Source: Sva-07 sp963829585 (lineage in GTDB: Bacteria; Actinomycetota; Acidimicrobiia; Acidimicrobiales; Ilumatobacteraceae). From it: DNA of 64,000 nucleotides. Both the position numbers and the translations under genes were made by a program. Below, in pieces: positions 42,292-51,536 of this stretch. The stretch is taken from contig CAWHJD010000027.1 of NCBI GenBank assembly GCA_963829585.1, forward strand, positions 1 to 64,000, in the 5' to 3' direction. Each line of letters starts with the position of its first letter. The stretch's first letter is position 1. The notes under the pieces are model-generated. The model had not been told where the DNA came from. It saw only the letters and a list, made by a program, of their open reading frames with translations, and did no database searches.

Positions 42292-43776
42292 TCAGTGGGG
42301 CACCCAGTCGCGGGAGCGCTCGACGGCGCGCAGCCACTGGGCGTGGAGGGCATCGGCGGTCGTCCGGTCGGCAGCCGGCGCGAATTCGGCCTCCAATGCC
42401 CAGTGCGTGCCGACATCGTCGAGGTCGACCCACACCCCCTCGGCGAGACCCGCCAGGAAGGCGGCGCCGAGCGCAGTGGTCTCCTTCTCGGCAGGGCGCT
42501 GCACGGTGACGCCCAACTGGTCGGCCTGGAACTGGCACAGCAGATCCATCGCGGACGCACCACCGTCGACGCGCAGGTCGACGATCGGGGTGCCGCTCGC
42601 GGCCGTCATGGCATCGATCACATCGCGCGTCTGGTAGGCCATCGACTCCACGACGGCCCTGGTGATCTGGGCCCGACCGGTTCCCCTCGTGATCCCAACG
42701 ACCGTGCCCCTGGCGTATGGGTCCCACCACGGAGATCCCAGCCCTGCGAACGCGGGGACGACGTAGACGCCGCCCGTGTCGGCGACCGACGCCGCGAGCG
42801 GTCCGGCCTGGGACGCGTCGTCGATGATGGCGATGCCGTCACGGAGCCATTGGATCGCCGCGCCGGTGACGAAGATCGATCCCTCGAGCGCGTAGTGGGT
42901 GGTGCCGTCGGCGAGCGTCCATGCAACGGTGGTGAGCATCCCCTCGGTGGGCGCCGGACAGGTCGCTCCGACGTTGAGCAGGACGAACGATCCCGTGCCG
43001 TAGGTGTTCTTCGCCATCCCCGGCACGACGCACGCCTGGCCGAACAGTGCCGCTTGCTGGTCGCCCGCCACACCGCTCACGGCAATACCGCCAGGGACGT
43101 CGGCGGTCGGCGACGTCACGCCGATGCGTCCACTCGACGGCACGATGGTCGGCAGGGCCCCGATCGGAACGTTCAGGAGCCCACACAGTTCGGGGTCCCA
43201 CCTTCGGGTGCGGATGTCGCACAACATCGTGCGGCTGGCGTTGCTGACATCGGTGGCGAACACCTCGCCACCGGTCAGCTTCCAGATCAACCAGGCGTCG
43301 ATGGTGCCGATCGCCAGATCGTCGTCGATCGGCACGTCACGATTTGCCAGGATCCATTCGGCCTTCGTTCCCGAGAAGTACGGGTCGAGGACCAGCCCGG
43401 TTCGTTCCCGCACGAGCCCCAGATGCCCGGCTGCAGTGAGTTCGTCGCACCGCTGTGCAGTGCGGCGGTCCTGCCACACGATGGCGTAGCCGTAGGGCGC
43501 ACCGGTCGACCGGTTCCACGCGAGCACGGTTTCGCGTTGGTTCGTGATTCCGATGGCCGCCACTGCGTCGATGCCGACGTCGCCGATCACGTCGTTCAGG
43601 GTGTCGCGGGCGGCGGCCCAGATCTCGTCGGCATCGTGTTCGACCCAACCCGGCTGCGGATAGTGCTGTGTGAATTCCCGGTACGAACCCGACGAGGGCC
43701 GACCGTCGGTGAACACCGCCCGGCTGCGAACCCCGGTCGTGCCGGCATCGATGGCGATCACACACGTCGCTGTCAC
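42292..43776 (-). CDS. glpK: Glycerol kinase
   Basis: 494 residues from GTG (VTATCVIAIDAGTTGVRSRAV). It phosphorylates glycerol to glycerol 3-phosphate. Signatures are AIGITNQRETVLAWNRSTG, VWQDRRTAQRCDEL, LVLDPYFSGTKAEWIL, IGTIDAWLIWKLTGG, DVSNASRTMLCDI, GVAGDQQAALFGQAC, KNTYGTGSFVLLN and RVDGGASAMDLLCQFQAD. All match classical GlpK more closely than the FGGY gene at 9.9 kb. The product would feed GlpD, which is encoded 28 kb away. Confidence 0.93.
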   Translation of the reverse strand: MTATCVIAIDAGTTGVRSRAVFTDGRPSSGSYREFTQHYPQPGWVEHDADEIWAAARDTLNDVIGDVGIDAVAAIGITNQRETVLAWNRSTGAPYGYAIVWQDRRTAQRCDELTAAGHLGLVRERTGLVLDPYFSGTKAEWILANRDVPIDDDLAIGTIDAWLIWKLTGGEVFATDVSNASRTMLCDIRTRRWDPELCGLLNVPIGALPTIVPSSGRIGVTSPTADVPGGIAVSGVAGDQQAALFGQACVVPGMAKNTYGTGSFVLLNVGATCPAPTEGMLTTVAWTLADGTTHYALEGSIFVTGAAIQWLRDGIAIIDDASQAGPLAASVADTGGVYVVPAFAGLGSPWWDPYARGTVVGITRGTGRAQITRAVVESMAYQTRDVIDAMTAASGTPIVDLRVDGGASAMDLLCQFQADQLGVTVQRPAEKETTALGAAFLAGLAEGVWVDLDDVGTHWALEAEFAPAADRTTADALHAQWLRAVERSRDWVPH

Positions 43777-43810
43777 GCGTGGCGAATGTAGCCGAGAGCG
43801 TGCTCGCCTC

Positions 43811-43846
43811 ACCGGTTGCGTCGCGTCACCCGGTGCGTCGCGTCAC
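43811..43846. repeat. Two-copy tandem repeat upstream of glpK
   Basis: ACCGGTTGCGTCGCGTC (43811-43827) is followed by ACCCGGTGCGTCGCGTCAC (43828-43846). It lies in the short space between glpK and the small membrane protein gene. Confidence 0.6.
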
Positions 43847-43859
43847 GGCAAGCGCCGGG

Positions 43860-44222
43860 TCAGCGTTTGCGTTTGGAGACCGACCTGGGTCGGCTCCCGC
43901 CGGCGGTGCGACTCGTCGGCGCAGGCTTGGGGCGAGACGATTCGGGCACTGATGACGTGGTCGAGCTCGCGGTATCGGCGCTCGCGGCCCGCACATCCTT
44001 CAGGCGTTGGCGTTGGTAGCCGAACTTCGCCATCACCGCGCCGAAACCGAGGTAGAGCGGCCCGGAGATCAGGACGCCGGCGATCGCTCCGACCACGTTG
44101 TCGCCGCGGAAGAAGATCACGAAGACCGCGGACATGATCGCGGCGTAGATCAACCATTCGCGAATCAGGCGCTGCCATGGCACCGGTCGGCTGTTGTCCC
44201 ATCCCATCCTGGGTGAGAGCAT
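43860..44222 (-). CDS. Small membrane protein with basic tail
   Basis: 120 residues; ATG at 44207 is an alternative start. N-terminal MGWDNSRPVPWQRLIREW is followed by two membrane helices (LIYAAIMSAVFVIFF and VVGAIAGVLISGPLYLGFGAVM) and then a long Ser/Thr/Pro and Lys/Arg-rich cytoplasmic tail ending SKRKR. The family is not recognised. It lies downstream of the lipoprotein and two-component genes on the same strand. Confidence 0.65.
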   Translation of the reverse strand: MLSPRMGWDNSRPVPWQRLIREWLIYAAIMSAVFVIFFRGDNVVGAIAGVLISGPLYLGFGAVMAKFGYQRQRLKDVRAASADTASSTTSSVPESSRPKPAPTSRTAGGSRPRSVSKRKR

Positions 44223-44260
44223 GGCAGCAGCGGCCGGACGTTCCAACCGTGACGGCAGCG

Positions 44261-44890
44261 TCACACCCTGGGCGAGGGGATACCGGGGAACGACGGCTGA
44301 CTCGATTCGACCAGGCCCGGATAGTCGTATGCCGTCAGGGGCCGGTCGGTCAGCTCGCCGCTGCCGAGTGGCCACACCCTCGGTTCCCCGTCGATGCGCA
44401 GCTGCACCGATTGCACCCCGTCGATCGTGGTCGCTGTGTTCACGATCTGTGCAACGGCGAGTTGCAGGCTGTCGGTGTTCAACGCACCGAAGACGTCGTT
44501 GACGTCGACGGTGAGCACCTGGCCGACCGCGCGTGGCGTCGACAGCAATTCCACGTCGGCCGGGATGGCCGTGTCGAGGCCCTCGTCGCGCTCTTCGGTG
44601 TTGGGTCCGGCGAACAGCGACTCCAACACCGCTTCGGGTTCCATCGGGACGTCGCGCTGGACAGATCGCAGGCGTTCGGGTTGTTCGGTGTCGGCCGGCA
44701 CGAGCAGGAAGATTCGGTTGGCTCCGGCGGCTTCGTCGCCCGTGGCCGGGTCGCCGAAGACGTCGCTGCGTTCCTCCGAGAGGTCGTTCGGTGCCGCTTC
44801 GGGCTGGATCGAACAGCTCGTGGCCAGTGCGGCGATCAACACCGACACGGCGATGAATCGATGTGCTCGGAATCGATGTGGTCGGGTCAC
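44261..44890 (-). CDS. GerMN-domain lipoprotein (short LpqB-like)
   Basis: 209 residues with a lipobox ALATSCS after a hydrophobic start. A GerMN-type domain follows: NRIFLLVPADTEQPERLRSV, EPEAVLESLFAGPNTEERDE, LLSTPRAVGQVLTVDVNDVFGAL and LQLAVAQIVNTATTIDGVQSVQL. In Actinobacteria an LpqB lipoprotein with this domain follows mtrA-mtrB and modulates the kinase. This one has the same position but lacks the C-terminal beta-propeller. Its start overlaps the kinase stop by four bases. Confidence 0.85.
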   Translation of the reverse strand: MTRPHRFRAHRFIAVSVLIAALATSCSIQPEAAPNDLSEERSDVFGDPATGDEAAGANRIFLLVPADTEQPERLRSVQRDVPMEPEAVLESLFAGPNTEERDEGLDTAIPADVELLSTPRAVGQVLTVDVNDVFGALNTDSLQLAVAQIVNTATTIDGVQSVQLRIDGEPRVWPLGSGELTDRPLTAYDYPGLVESSQPSFPGIPSPRV

Positions 44891-46329
44891 TCGTCCAGCT
44901 CCGATGCCATCAGTTCGATCACGAAGCGGGCGCCGGGTTCACCGTCGAGACGATCCTCGACCCAGACCCGACCGCCGTGCATCCGGACATGTTCGTCGAC
45001 GAGTGACAACCCCAGTCCGGCACCCTCGCTGCCGGTTCGCCGCCCCGCGCCGCTGCCGCGGGCGAATCGCTCGAACACGAGGTCGCGTTCCTCCTCGGGC
45101 ACGCCTGGCCCGTGGTCCTCGACGGCGATGAGGATGTGCGACATCGGCTCGTCATCGGGATCCACCACGGCGATCGACACCTCGGGTTCCCCACCTCCGT
45201 ACGCGCGGGCGTTGTCGATGAGGTTGGCGATGACCCTCGCCAGGCGTCGACGATCACCACGGATCAGGGCGAGTTCGGCGCGTGGGGCCACCGTGATCGG
45301 CGTGTCCGGCAGCGAACTCACTGCCACGGCCTGGCGGACGAACTCGGCGGCGAGGAGTTCCTCCATGTGGAGCCGGATGGCGCCTGCATCGAACCGGGAG
45401 ATCTCGAGAAGGTCCTCGACGAGCCCCTGGAAACGCGCCACCTCGCTCGCCAACAGATCGAGAGCTGCCTGCGCCCGCTCGGGAAGCTCGTCGCGTCGAG
45501 CCTCCATCACCTCCACCGACGCCGAGAGCGTCATCAACGGCGAGCGCAGTTCGTGGCTCACGTCGGACGCGAACCTCGCATCGCGTTCCACCCGCTGCTG
45601 GAGGGCCTCGGCCATGTCGTTGAACGATTCGGTGAGGATGCGCAGATCGGGATCGTCGGTCGTTTCGAGGCGCGTGTCGAGTTGGCCGCCGGCGATCGCA
45701 GAGGCAGCCTGCGCGGCGGTGCCGACAGGACGTACCGCTCGTCGCGCGGCGAAGATGCCCAGCAGGAAGCCGAGTCCGGTGGTGATCGCCGCGGCGAACA
45801 CGAGTGACAGCCGGACGCTGGTGAGCGTCGAATTCGCTTCATCGAGACTGAAGGCCTCGAAGTACGCGCCGATCCGCGGGATGTCCCAGCCGACGACCAC
45901 GGTCAGTTCGTCGCCGATCTCGATGATCTGGCTCGCCGACGTCGCCTCGTCGATGACCCGGGTGACCAACGGTGGGGGAATGTCGGGGTTCTGGAACGTC
46001 GCTGCCCCGCCCGTCCACCGGCCCGCGTACCAGATGAGGTAGTCCTGCACGCCGATTCGTTCGAGCGACGACGTCGCCGAGTCGGCGTTGGCCGGGAGCG
46101 TGCGGAGGTCGCGCTCCACTCCTTGGGCATTGCGCTGGGAGGTGGAGACCGCGGTGTCGACCCGTTCGGACACGAGGCTCGATCGGGTGAGCCCATAGGT
46201 GGTGGTGGCGAGGAACACCGACAGCAGCAGCGAGCCGAGGGTGAAGATCAACAGGATTCGTCGTCGGAGCCCGAGCGCGGCGGGCCGGGAACGGTTGACC
46301 AGGCGACGGAGCCAGCCGCCCTCGCTCAC
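44887..46329 (-). CDS. Membrane histidine kinase (MtrB-like)
   Basis: 480 residues. There are two membrane helices (ILLIFTLGSLLLSVFLATT and LSLVFAAAITTGLGFLLGIFA) around an extracytoplasmic sensor, then HAMP, the dimerisation helix with the phosphorylated His in ASDVSHELRSPL, and the ATPase boxes N (RVIANLIDNARAYG), G1 (VEDHGPGVPEEERD), F and G2 (GSEGAGLGLSLVDEH). All catalytic residues are present. The GTG start overlaps the response regulator stop by four bases, and with the downstream GerMN lipoprotein the order mirrors mtrA-mtrB-lpqB, a cell-wall/osmotic control system. Confidence 0.92.
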   Translation of the reverse strand: MSEGGWLRRLVNRSRPAALGLRRRILLIFTLGSLLLSVFLATTTYGLTRSSLVSERVDTAVSTSQRNAQGVERDLRTLPANADSATSSLERIGVQDYLIWYAGRWTGGAATFQNPDIPPPLVTRVIDEATSASQIIEIGDELTVVVGWDIPRIGAYFEAFSLDEANSTLTSVRLSLVFAAAITTGLGFLLGIFAARRAVRPVGTAAQAASAIAGGQLDTRLETTDDPDLRILTESFNDMAEALQQRVERDARFASDVSHELRSPLMTLSASVEVMEARRDELPERAQAALDLLASEVARFQGLVEDLLEISRFDAGAIRLHMEELLAAEFVRQAVAVSSLPDTPITVAPRAELALIRGDRRRLARVIANLIDNARAYGGGEPEVSIAVVDPDDEPMSHILIAVEDHGPGVPEEERDLVFERFARGSGAGRRTGSEGAGLGLSLVDEHVRMHGGRVWVEDRLDGEPGARFVIELMASELDE

Positions 46330-47006
46330 GTCTGGAGCCGGTACCCGAGCCCGCGAACGGTGACCACGTGCCGGGGGTTGGCCGGGTCGGCTTCGACCTT
46401 GGTGCGCAGCCGACGCACATGCACGTCGACGAGCCGACCGTCACCGAAGTAGTCGTAGCCCCACACCTTGTCGAGGAGGGCTTCCCGGCTGAGGACCTTG
46501 CCGGGACTCTCGGCGAGTTCGCACAGCAGACGGAACTCGGTCTTGGTCAGATGGACCTCGGCGCCGTCGCGCAGCACCTTGCCCTCGTCGGGGATCAGTT
46601 CGAGGTCGCCGAAACTGAGACGGGAGTGACCGTGTGCGCTCGGTCGGACCCGACGCAGCAACGCTCGGATGCGCGCGGACAGTTCCTTGGGGGCGAAGGG
46701 CTTGGTGAGGTAGTCGTCGGCTCCCGCTTCGAGGCCGGCCACCACGTCGTGGGTGTCGTTGCGCGCCGTGACCATGACGACGGGCACGTCGCTCGTGCGG
46801 CGTAGCGTCCGGCAGAGTTCGAAACCGTCGATCCCCGGCAGCATGATGTCGATGAGCACCACATCGGGATTCGATCGCTGGAACATCTCGATCGCCTGCT
46901 CGCCGCTCTCGGCTTCGTCGACGGTCCAGCCCTCGTCCTCGAGCGCGAGTTTGACCGCCGAACGGATTCGTTCGTCGTCTTCGACGGCGAGGATGCGTGT
47001 ACCCAC
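46326..47006 (-). CDS. OmpR-type response regulator (MtrA-like)
   Basis: 226 residues, GTG start (VGTRILAVEDDERIRSAV). The receiver domain is complete with acidic pair EDD, phosphate-accepting Asp in VVLIDIMLPGIDGFEL, Thr in VVMVTARN and Lys in YLTKPFAPKEL. The C-terminal winged helix has LTKTEFRLLCELAESPGKV, KVWGYDYFGDGRLVDVHVRRL and a terminal VRGLGYRLQ. It is the partner of the kinase encoded downstream. The reading frame happens to be open far upstream into the IMPase gene, but the start lies here. Confidence 0.93.
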   Translation of the reverse strand: MGTRILAVEDDERIRSAVKLALEDEGWTVDEAESGEQAIEMFQRSNPDVVLIDIMLPGIDGFELCRTLRRTSDVPVVMVTARNDTHDVVAGLEAGADDYLTKPFAPKELSARIRALLRRVRPSAHGHSRLSFGDLELIPDEGKVLRDGAEVHLTKTEFRLLCELAESPGKVLSREALLDKVWGYDYFGDGRLVDVHVRRLRTKVEADPANPRHVVTVRGLGYRLQT

Positions 47007-47062
47007 GCCCCCATGATGCCGCATCCGGCGCCCGATTGGCGACCATCGGGCCGGCGCGGCCC

Positions 47063-47861
47063 TCAGGCGTCGATGACGATGATCGTGGTGACGAGGTCGC
47101 GATGGATTCCCGGGCCCGCAGCGACCGTCATCGCGGAGCCCGCCGGGCCGCCGCTCAGGTCGGAGGTGATCGCTCCTGCCTCCTGGGCGATCAGCACGCC
47201 GGCGGCCAGATCCCAGGAATTGAGGTACTCCTCGAAATAGGCGTCGAGGCGGCCGCAGGCGACGAAGCAGAGGTCGATGGCGGCCGAGCCGAGGCGGCGG
47301 ACATCGCGCACTTCGGGCACGAGGCGCGACAGGCGTCGAGCCTGCTCCGCGCGCCGTTCGGCGGAGTAGCTGAACCCGGTTCCGACGAGCGCGCGAGAGA
47401 TCCGCGACCGATGAGCAGGCGATCGCCACGCCGTTGAGTGTGGCGCCGCTGCCGCGGGCCGCCGAGAAGAGTTCATCGGCAACCGGGACGTAGACCGCGC
47501 CGGCGAGCGGGCCGTGGGCGTCGACCACGGCCACCGATGTGCACCAACTCGGCAGGTCGTAGACGAAATTGGCGGTTCCGTCGATCGGGTCGATGTGCCA
47601 TTCGAGCCCCGACGTGCCGGCATCGTCGGCTCCCTCCTCGCCGACGATGGCGTCGTGGGGTCGGCTGGATCGCAGCGCATCGACGATCAGCTGCTCGGCG
47701 GCGCGGTCGAACTCCGTGACCGGATCGGTCGGGCTCGACTTCGTGTCGTGGACGACCGGTTGGCCGACGCCGAGCGAACGCCGCCCCTCGAGCGCTCCGA
47801 CGCCGGCGCGGCGCGCGAGGTCTTCGGCCAGGCTGCGCAGGGCGGCGGGATCGGGGTTCAT
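47063..47861 (-). CDS. Inositol monophosphatase family protein (frameshifted)
   Basis: About 265 residues. The first part runs to about 47405 with the lithium-sensitive phosphatase motifs DAIVGEEGAD, WHIDPIDGTANFVYDLPSW (metal-binding DPxDGT) and AARGSGATLNGVAI. One extra base then shifts the frame to ALVGTGFSYSAERRAEQ, LGSAAIDLCFVACGRLDAYF and the third metal site in LNSWDLAAGVLIAQEAG. All three metal motifs are present, so the protein is probably functional. Substrates may be inositol phosphate or related sugar phosphates. The start overlaps the neighbouring membrane-protein gene as ATGA. Confidence 0.87.
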
Positions 47862-48172
47862 CAGCGGTTGGGTTCGGTGGGCGCATGGCCCGCACTGGCG
47901 CGGTCCTCGATTTCGCGCCACTCGCCCATGGCGCGCATGACGAGCACCGCGACCACGGCCATGCCGCCTGCGGCGCCGAGCGCTCCGACGAGCAGGCCGA
48001 TGCCCTCCCACACGCCGCAGTCGCCTTCGCACTGCAGCGACACGAGTGAGTAGCCGATCATCGCGCCGGCGAGTCCGCTGAGGCAGATGGCGGCGAATGC
48101 GGCGATACGCACCCCGACCGACGGCAGTGCAGAGAGTGACCCGTTGCTCTGGTTGGGAACCGGTGTGCTCAC
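47861..48172 (-). CDS. Small membrane protein (two helices)
   Basis: 103 residues with two membrane helices (VRIAAFAAICLSGLAGAMIG and IGLLVGALGAAGGMAVVAVLVM) joined by an outside loop with CEGDC, a possible disulfide. The C-terminus is short and charged. It is coupled to the inositol monophosphatase gene by a one-base overlap. Family and function are unknown. Confidence 0.7.
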   Translation of the reverse strand: MSTPVPNQSNGSLSALPSVGVRIAAFAAICLSGLAGAMIGYSLVSLQCEGDCGVWEGIGLLVGALGAAGGMAVVAVLVMRAMGEWREIEDRASAGHAPTEPNR

Positions 48173-48243
48173 GGCATCGCAGCGTACCGGCGCCGTCCTC
48201 CACGGGGCCGGTGCTCACCACGGCGGTGGGCCACACTGTGTGA

Positions 48244-49494
48244 ATGGGTCGTCCCCGACAGATCCTTCACGTCGACATGGACGCGTTCTTCGTCTCGGTC
48301 GAACTGCGGCGCCGGCCGGACCTCGCGGGCCAGCCGGTCGTCGTGGGAGGCACGGGTCGCCGCGGCGTCGTCGCCGCAGCGTCGTACGAGGCCCGGCGTT
48401 TCGGGGTGCACTCGGCGATGCCGTCGGTCGTCGCCATGCGACGTTGTCCGCAGGCGGTGTTCCTCCCCGGCGATCACGCCCTCTACAGCGAGGTCAGCGC
48501 CCAGGTGCGCGAGATCTTCGACCGGTACACGCCACTCGTCGAGCCCTTGTCGCTCGATGAAGCGTTCCTCGACGTCACCGGGTCGATCGGTCTGTTCGGA
48601 CCGGCGGCGGACATTGCCGCGCGGATTCGCGCCGACGTCGACAGCGAGTTGGCGCTCGCCTGCTCGGTCGGAGTCGCTCCCAACAAGTTCCTCGCCAAGC
48701 TGGCGTCGGTCGAGGCCAAGCCGGTTGCCACACCCAGCGGCGTTCGCGCAGGGGCGGGGGTGGTCGTGGTCGAGGCGGGCAGGGAGCAGGAGTTCCTCCA
48801 GCCGCTCGCCGTGCAACGCCTGTGGGGCGTCGGGCCGGTCACGCTCGACAAGCTGCATCGCATCGGGGTTCGGCGGGTGGCCGATCTGATCGCAGTCGAC
48901 GAGGCGGTGCTCACGACCTCGCTCGGAGCGTCGCAGGCCCGTCATCTCCTGGCACTCGCTCGCGGGATCGACGACCGACCCGTCGAACCCGAACGTGAGG
49001 CGAAGTCGATCGGCCACGAGGAGACATTCGCGTCCAACGCGACGGACCCGAGCGAGATGCGCACCCATCTCGTGAGGCTGTCGGACGCTGTCGCGAGCCG
49101 CCTGCGCAAGGCGGGAGTGGGCGCCCGGACCCTCACGCTCAAGGTGCGTTTCGACGACGGGTTCCACACGATCACCCGGTCCACGACCGGCCCGGAACCG
49201 ACGGACCAGGCCGACACGATCGTGGCGATGCTCCAACCGATACTCGACACCATCGACCCGTCCCCGGGTGTTCGACTCGTCGGAGTGAGCGGATCGAACT
49301 TGGGGTCGGTGCATCACCAACTGACACTGGACGATGCCGCCGTGAACGTGCCGGTGCACGGGGCGAGGGAGGCTGCGTTGGACGAGATCAGGGAGCGGTT
49401 CGGAACGGATGCGATCGGCCCGGCGAGCGCCGTCCAGGGTGGCAAGGTCCGCAACGTCAAGCGTGGCGGGCAACAGTGGGGGCCGGACGCCTGA
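48244..49494 (+). CDS. dinB: DNA polymerase IV (Y-family)
   Basis: 416 residues, error-prone lesion-bypass polymerase. The N-terminus ILHVDMDAFFVSVELRRRPDL holds the first metal-binding Asp. Then come RGVVAAASYEARRFGVHSAM, the catalytic SLDEAFLDVTGS, SVGVAPNKFLAKLAS, the helix-hairpin LWGVGPVTLDKLHRIGV and the little-finger domain (TLTLKVRFDDGFHTITRS). No C-terminal clamp motif is obvious. No LexA box was seen close to its start, unlike the nuclease pair at 21.2 kb. Confidence 0.95.
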   Translation: MGRPRQILHVDMDAFFVSVELRRRPDLAGQPVVVGGTGRRGVVAAASYEARRFGVHSAMPSVVAMRRCPQAVFLPGDHALYSEVSAQVREIFDRYTPLVEPLSLDEAFLDVTGSIGLFGPAADIAARIRADVDSELALACSVGVAPNKFLAKLASVEAKPVATPSGVRAGAGVVVVEAGREQEFLQPLAVQRLWGVGPVTLDKLHRIGVRRVADLIAVDEAVLTTSLGASQARHLLALARGIDDRPVEPEREAKSIGHEETFASNATDPSEMRTHLVRLSDAVASRLRKAGVGARTLTLKVRFDDGFHTITRSTTGPEPTDQADTIVAMLQPILDTIDPSPGVRLVGVSGSNLGSVHHQLTLDDAAVNVPVHGAREAALDEIRERFGTDAIGPASAVQGGKVRNVKRGGQQWGPDA

Positions 49495-49625
49495 GTGGTT
49501 GCGCTCCGGCCGCGATCGGGCGGCACGGCGCGGAAGGCGATCGAGCGGCAGGAATGGCTTTCGGCCCTGTCGGCGTCGAGGTCCGAGGCGGATGCTGAAG
49601 ACAGATCCATGGAAGGGAGTCCACC

Positions 49626-51171
49626 ATGATCCTCCTTGGTCCACTCGTGCTCGCCGGAATCATCACGGCGATCGTCCTCGCAGTGCGGAGTGCCGCCCGC
49701 CACGAGGCCTCGGTACCTCCGACTCTTCCCACGTCCGACGTTGCGATCGGAACACGACGCTCCAGTTCTTCGGCAGCTCTCCCCGAGATGCTCGACGGCT
49801 GGGTCGCCGATGGCCTGCTGTCTGCAGATCAGGCGCTGGCCATTCTCGACCATGAGCGCGTGGTCGCCGCGACTCCCGCACCCGGTCGCCGCGTACGGGC
49901 TCCCGGCCCACCACGGCGGATCCCCCTGTTCGCAGAAGCGCTCGGCTACCTCGGGGGCGTGCTCGCGCTCACGGGGCTGACGCTCCTGATCGCCAACTAC
50001 TGGCCGGACCTGTCGACGTCGATGCGTCTGGCACTCAGCTTCGTGACGACACTCGCCCTCGTCGGAGCCGGCGCGCTCGTTCACGAGCACGTCGACGCCG
50101 CTCTGGCGAGGCTGCGATGGTTCCTCTGGACACTGTCGTCGGCCACCGCGGCGCTGTTCACCGCTGTCCTCATGGTCGACGTCCTGGACGTCGACAGGGG
50201 ATCGCTCGTCGTCGCCGCCTGTGCGGGCGTGGTCGCCGTCGAGAACGGGATGCTCTGGTGGTGGCGCGACCGTCCGGTCCAAGAGCTGCTCTTCCTCGTC
50301 GGCTCCATCGTCGGCGCAGCGACGTTCGTCGATGCGCTCGCCAACAGCGGGGCCGCCGGGCTGATCGCATGGCTCCTCGCCGCGATGGTCCTCACCGCAG
50401 GGTTGCGTGGCATCACGCCGCAGCCGATCATCCCGCACGTCGTCGGCACGGTCGCGATCATGGCCGGTGCATTCGTCACCGTGTCGGAGTGGATGGGGGC
50501 GGGCCTGCTCCTGGTGACCGCCACCGTTGGGCTGCTGTTGCTGTTGGCGACCCTGCCGCAGCTCACGATGGGCACCCTCCAGCGAGTGGTGCTCGTCGTC
50601 GTGGCCGGCATGGCTGGCGCTGCAGGGGATTCCGCCCACCCTCGTCCACTTCTCCGACGAAGCGGGTGGCCTGACCGGCATCGTCACCTGGGCGATCGGT
50701 GGTCTGGTGATGGTCGCCGGTGCCCGACGGCTCCTTCGTGCGCCGATCGTCGCCGAGATCGTCGGCGGTCTGGCGCTGATCGGTGGTGCCGCACTCACTG
50801 CGACCCAATGGCCGGCCTTCGCCCCGCTGTTCGGGCTCGCGACCGCTCTGACGTTGCTCGTCATCGGCACACGGCCGGGCCGCGTGCTCTACTCGCTGCT
50901 CGGCTCGCTGGGTCTGCTCATCAACGTTCCCTGGGCGATCGCCCGCTTCTTCCCCGGTGAGGGACGGGCCCCATTGCTGATCCTGGTGTCCGGTGCGCTG
51001 ATCATCGCGGTCGCCGTGATGCTGGCACGACAGGGCGACCGCTTCCGCACGGAACTCACCCTTCGTGCGCCCGACGAGGCTCCGACGACCTCCGCCGACG
51101 ATGCCGCTCCGATCGAACGCCCCCTGACCGGGGCCGAGATGGGCGACCGAGAACTGCGCCGGCCGCGTTGA
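49626..51171 (+). CDS. Large membrane protein, DUF2157-like (frameshifted)
   Basis: About 514 residues. It has an N-terminal anchor, then LPEMLDGWVADGLLSADQALAIL (the cytoplasmic helical motif seen at the start of DUF2157 proteins), then 10 or more membrane helices (YLGGVLALTGLTLLIANYW, ALSFVTTLALVGAGALV and others). The frame breaks near 50615 and continues with LALQGIPPTLVHFSDE, GLTGIVTWAIGGLVMVAGA and further helices to the acidic tail. Function unknown. The gene is 32 bases before the DUF3040 gene. Confidence 0.78.
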
Positions 51172-51203
51172 GGAACGGCGCAGAACGTGCGATGATGTCT
51201 GGC

Positions 51204-51533
51204 GTGCCTCTCTCCGAGGAAGAACAGCGAATTCTTCGCCAGATCGAGCAGCAGCTCGAACAGGATCCCGCGTTCTCCCAGCGCGGCTATCGGGTCTCTC
51301 GTCGTCGGTCGCTGCTGCTGACGCTGGGCTTGATCCTCGGGCTCGTCATCACCATCGGCGGACTGGCAGTCAACTTCGTGGTGGCCTTCGCCGGATTCGT
51401 GCTCGTGTTGGTCATGGCGATCATGCTCGAATCGGAACTCCGGCTCCTCGGCCGCGAACGACTCGGGCAGTTGCCCATCTCGGCGTGGCTGAGCGGTCGT
51501 CGACCCGGCGTCGACGACGACGCCAACCGTTGA
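51204..51533 (+). CDS. DUF3040 family membrane protein
   Basis: 109 residues from GTG; ATG codons at 51192 and 51195 are alternatives. VPLSEEEQRILRQIEQQLEQDP is the family hallmark, followed by two membrane helices (LLLTLGLILGLVITIGGLAV and VAFAGFVLVLVMAIML). DUF3040 proteins are almost confined to Actinobacteria and have no known function. In many of them such genes lie close to the division cluster, as here about 8 kb before mraZ. It is convergent with the transglutaminase gene three bases away. Confidence 0.88.
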   Translation: MPLSEEEQRILRQIEQQLEQDPAFSQRGYRVSRRRSLLLTLGLILGLVITIGGLAVNFVVAFAGFVLVLVMAIMLESELRLLGRERLGQLPISAWLSGRRPGVDDDANR

Positions 51534-51536
51534 GCG

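Noticed and set aside
46326..48236. Single 636-residue protein joining IMPase and response regulator
   Set aside because: The frame is shared only because the IMPase gene is shifted; the middle part is low-complexity and the correct IMPase C-terminus is in another frame.
48169..49644. Minus-strand 491-residue frame opposite dinB
   Set aside because: Shadow of dinB; composition typical of antisense GC-rich frames.
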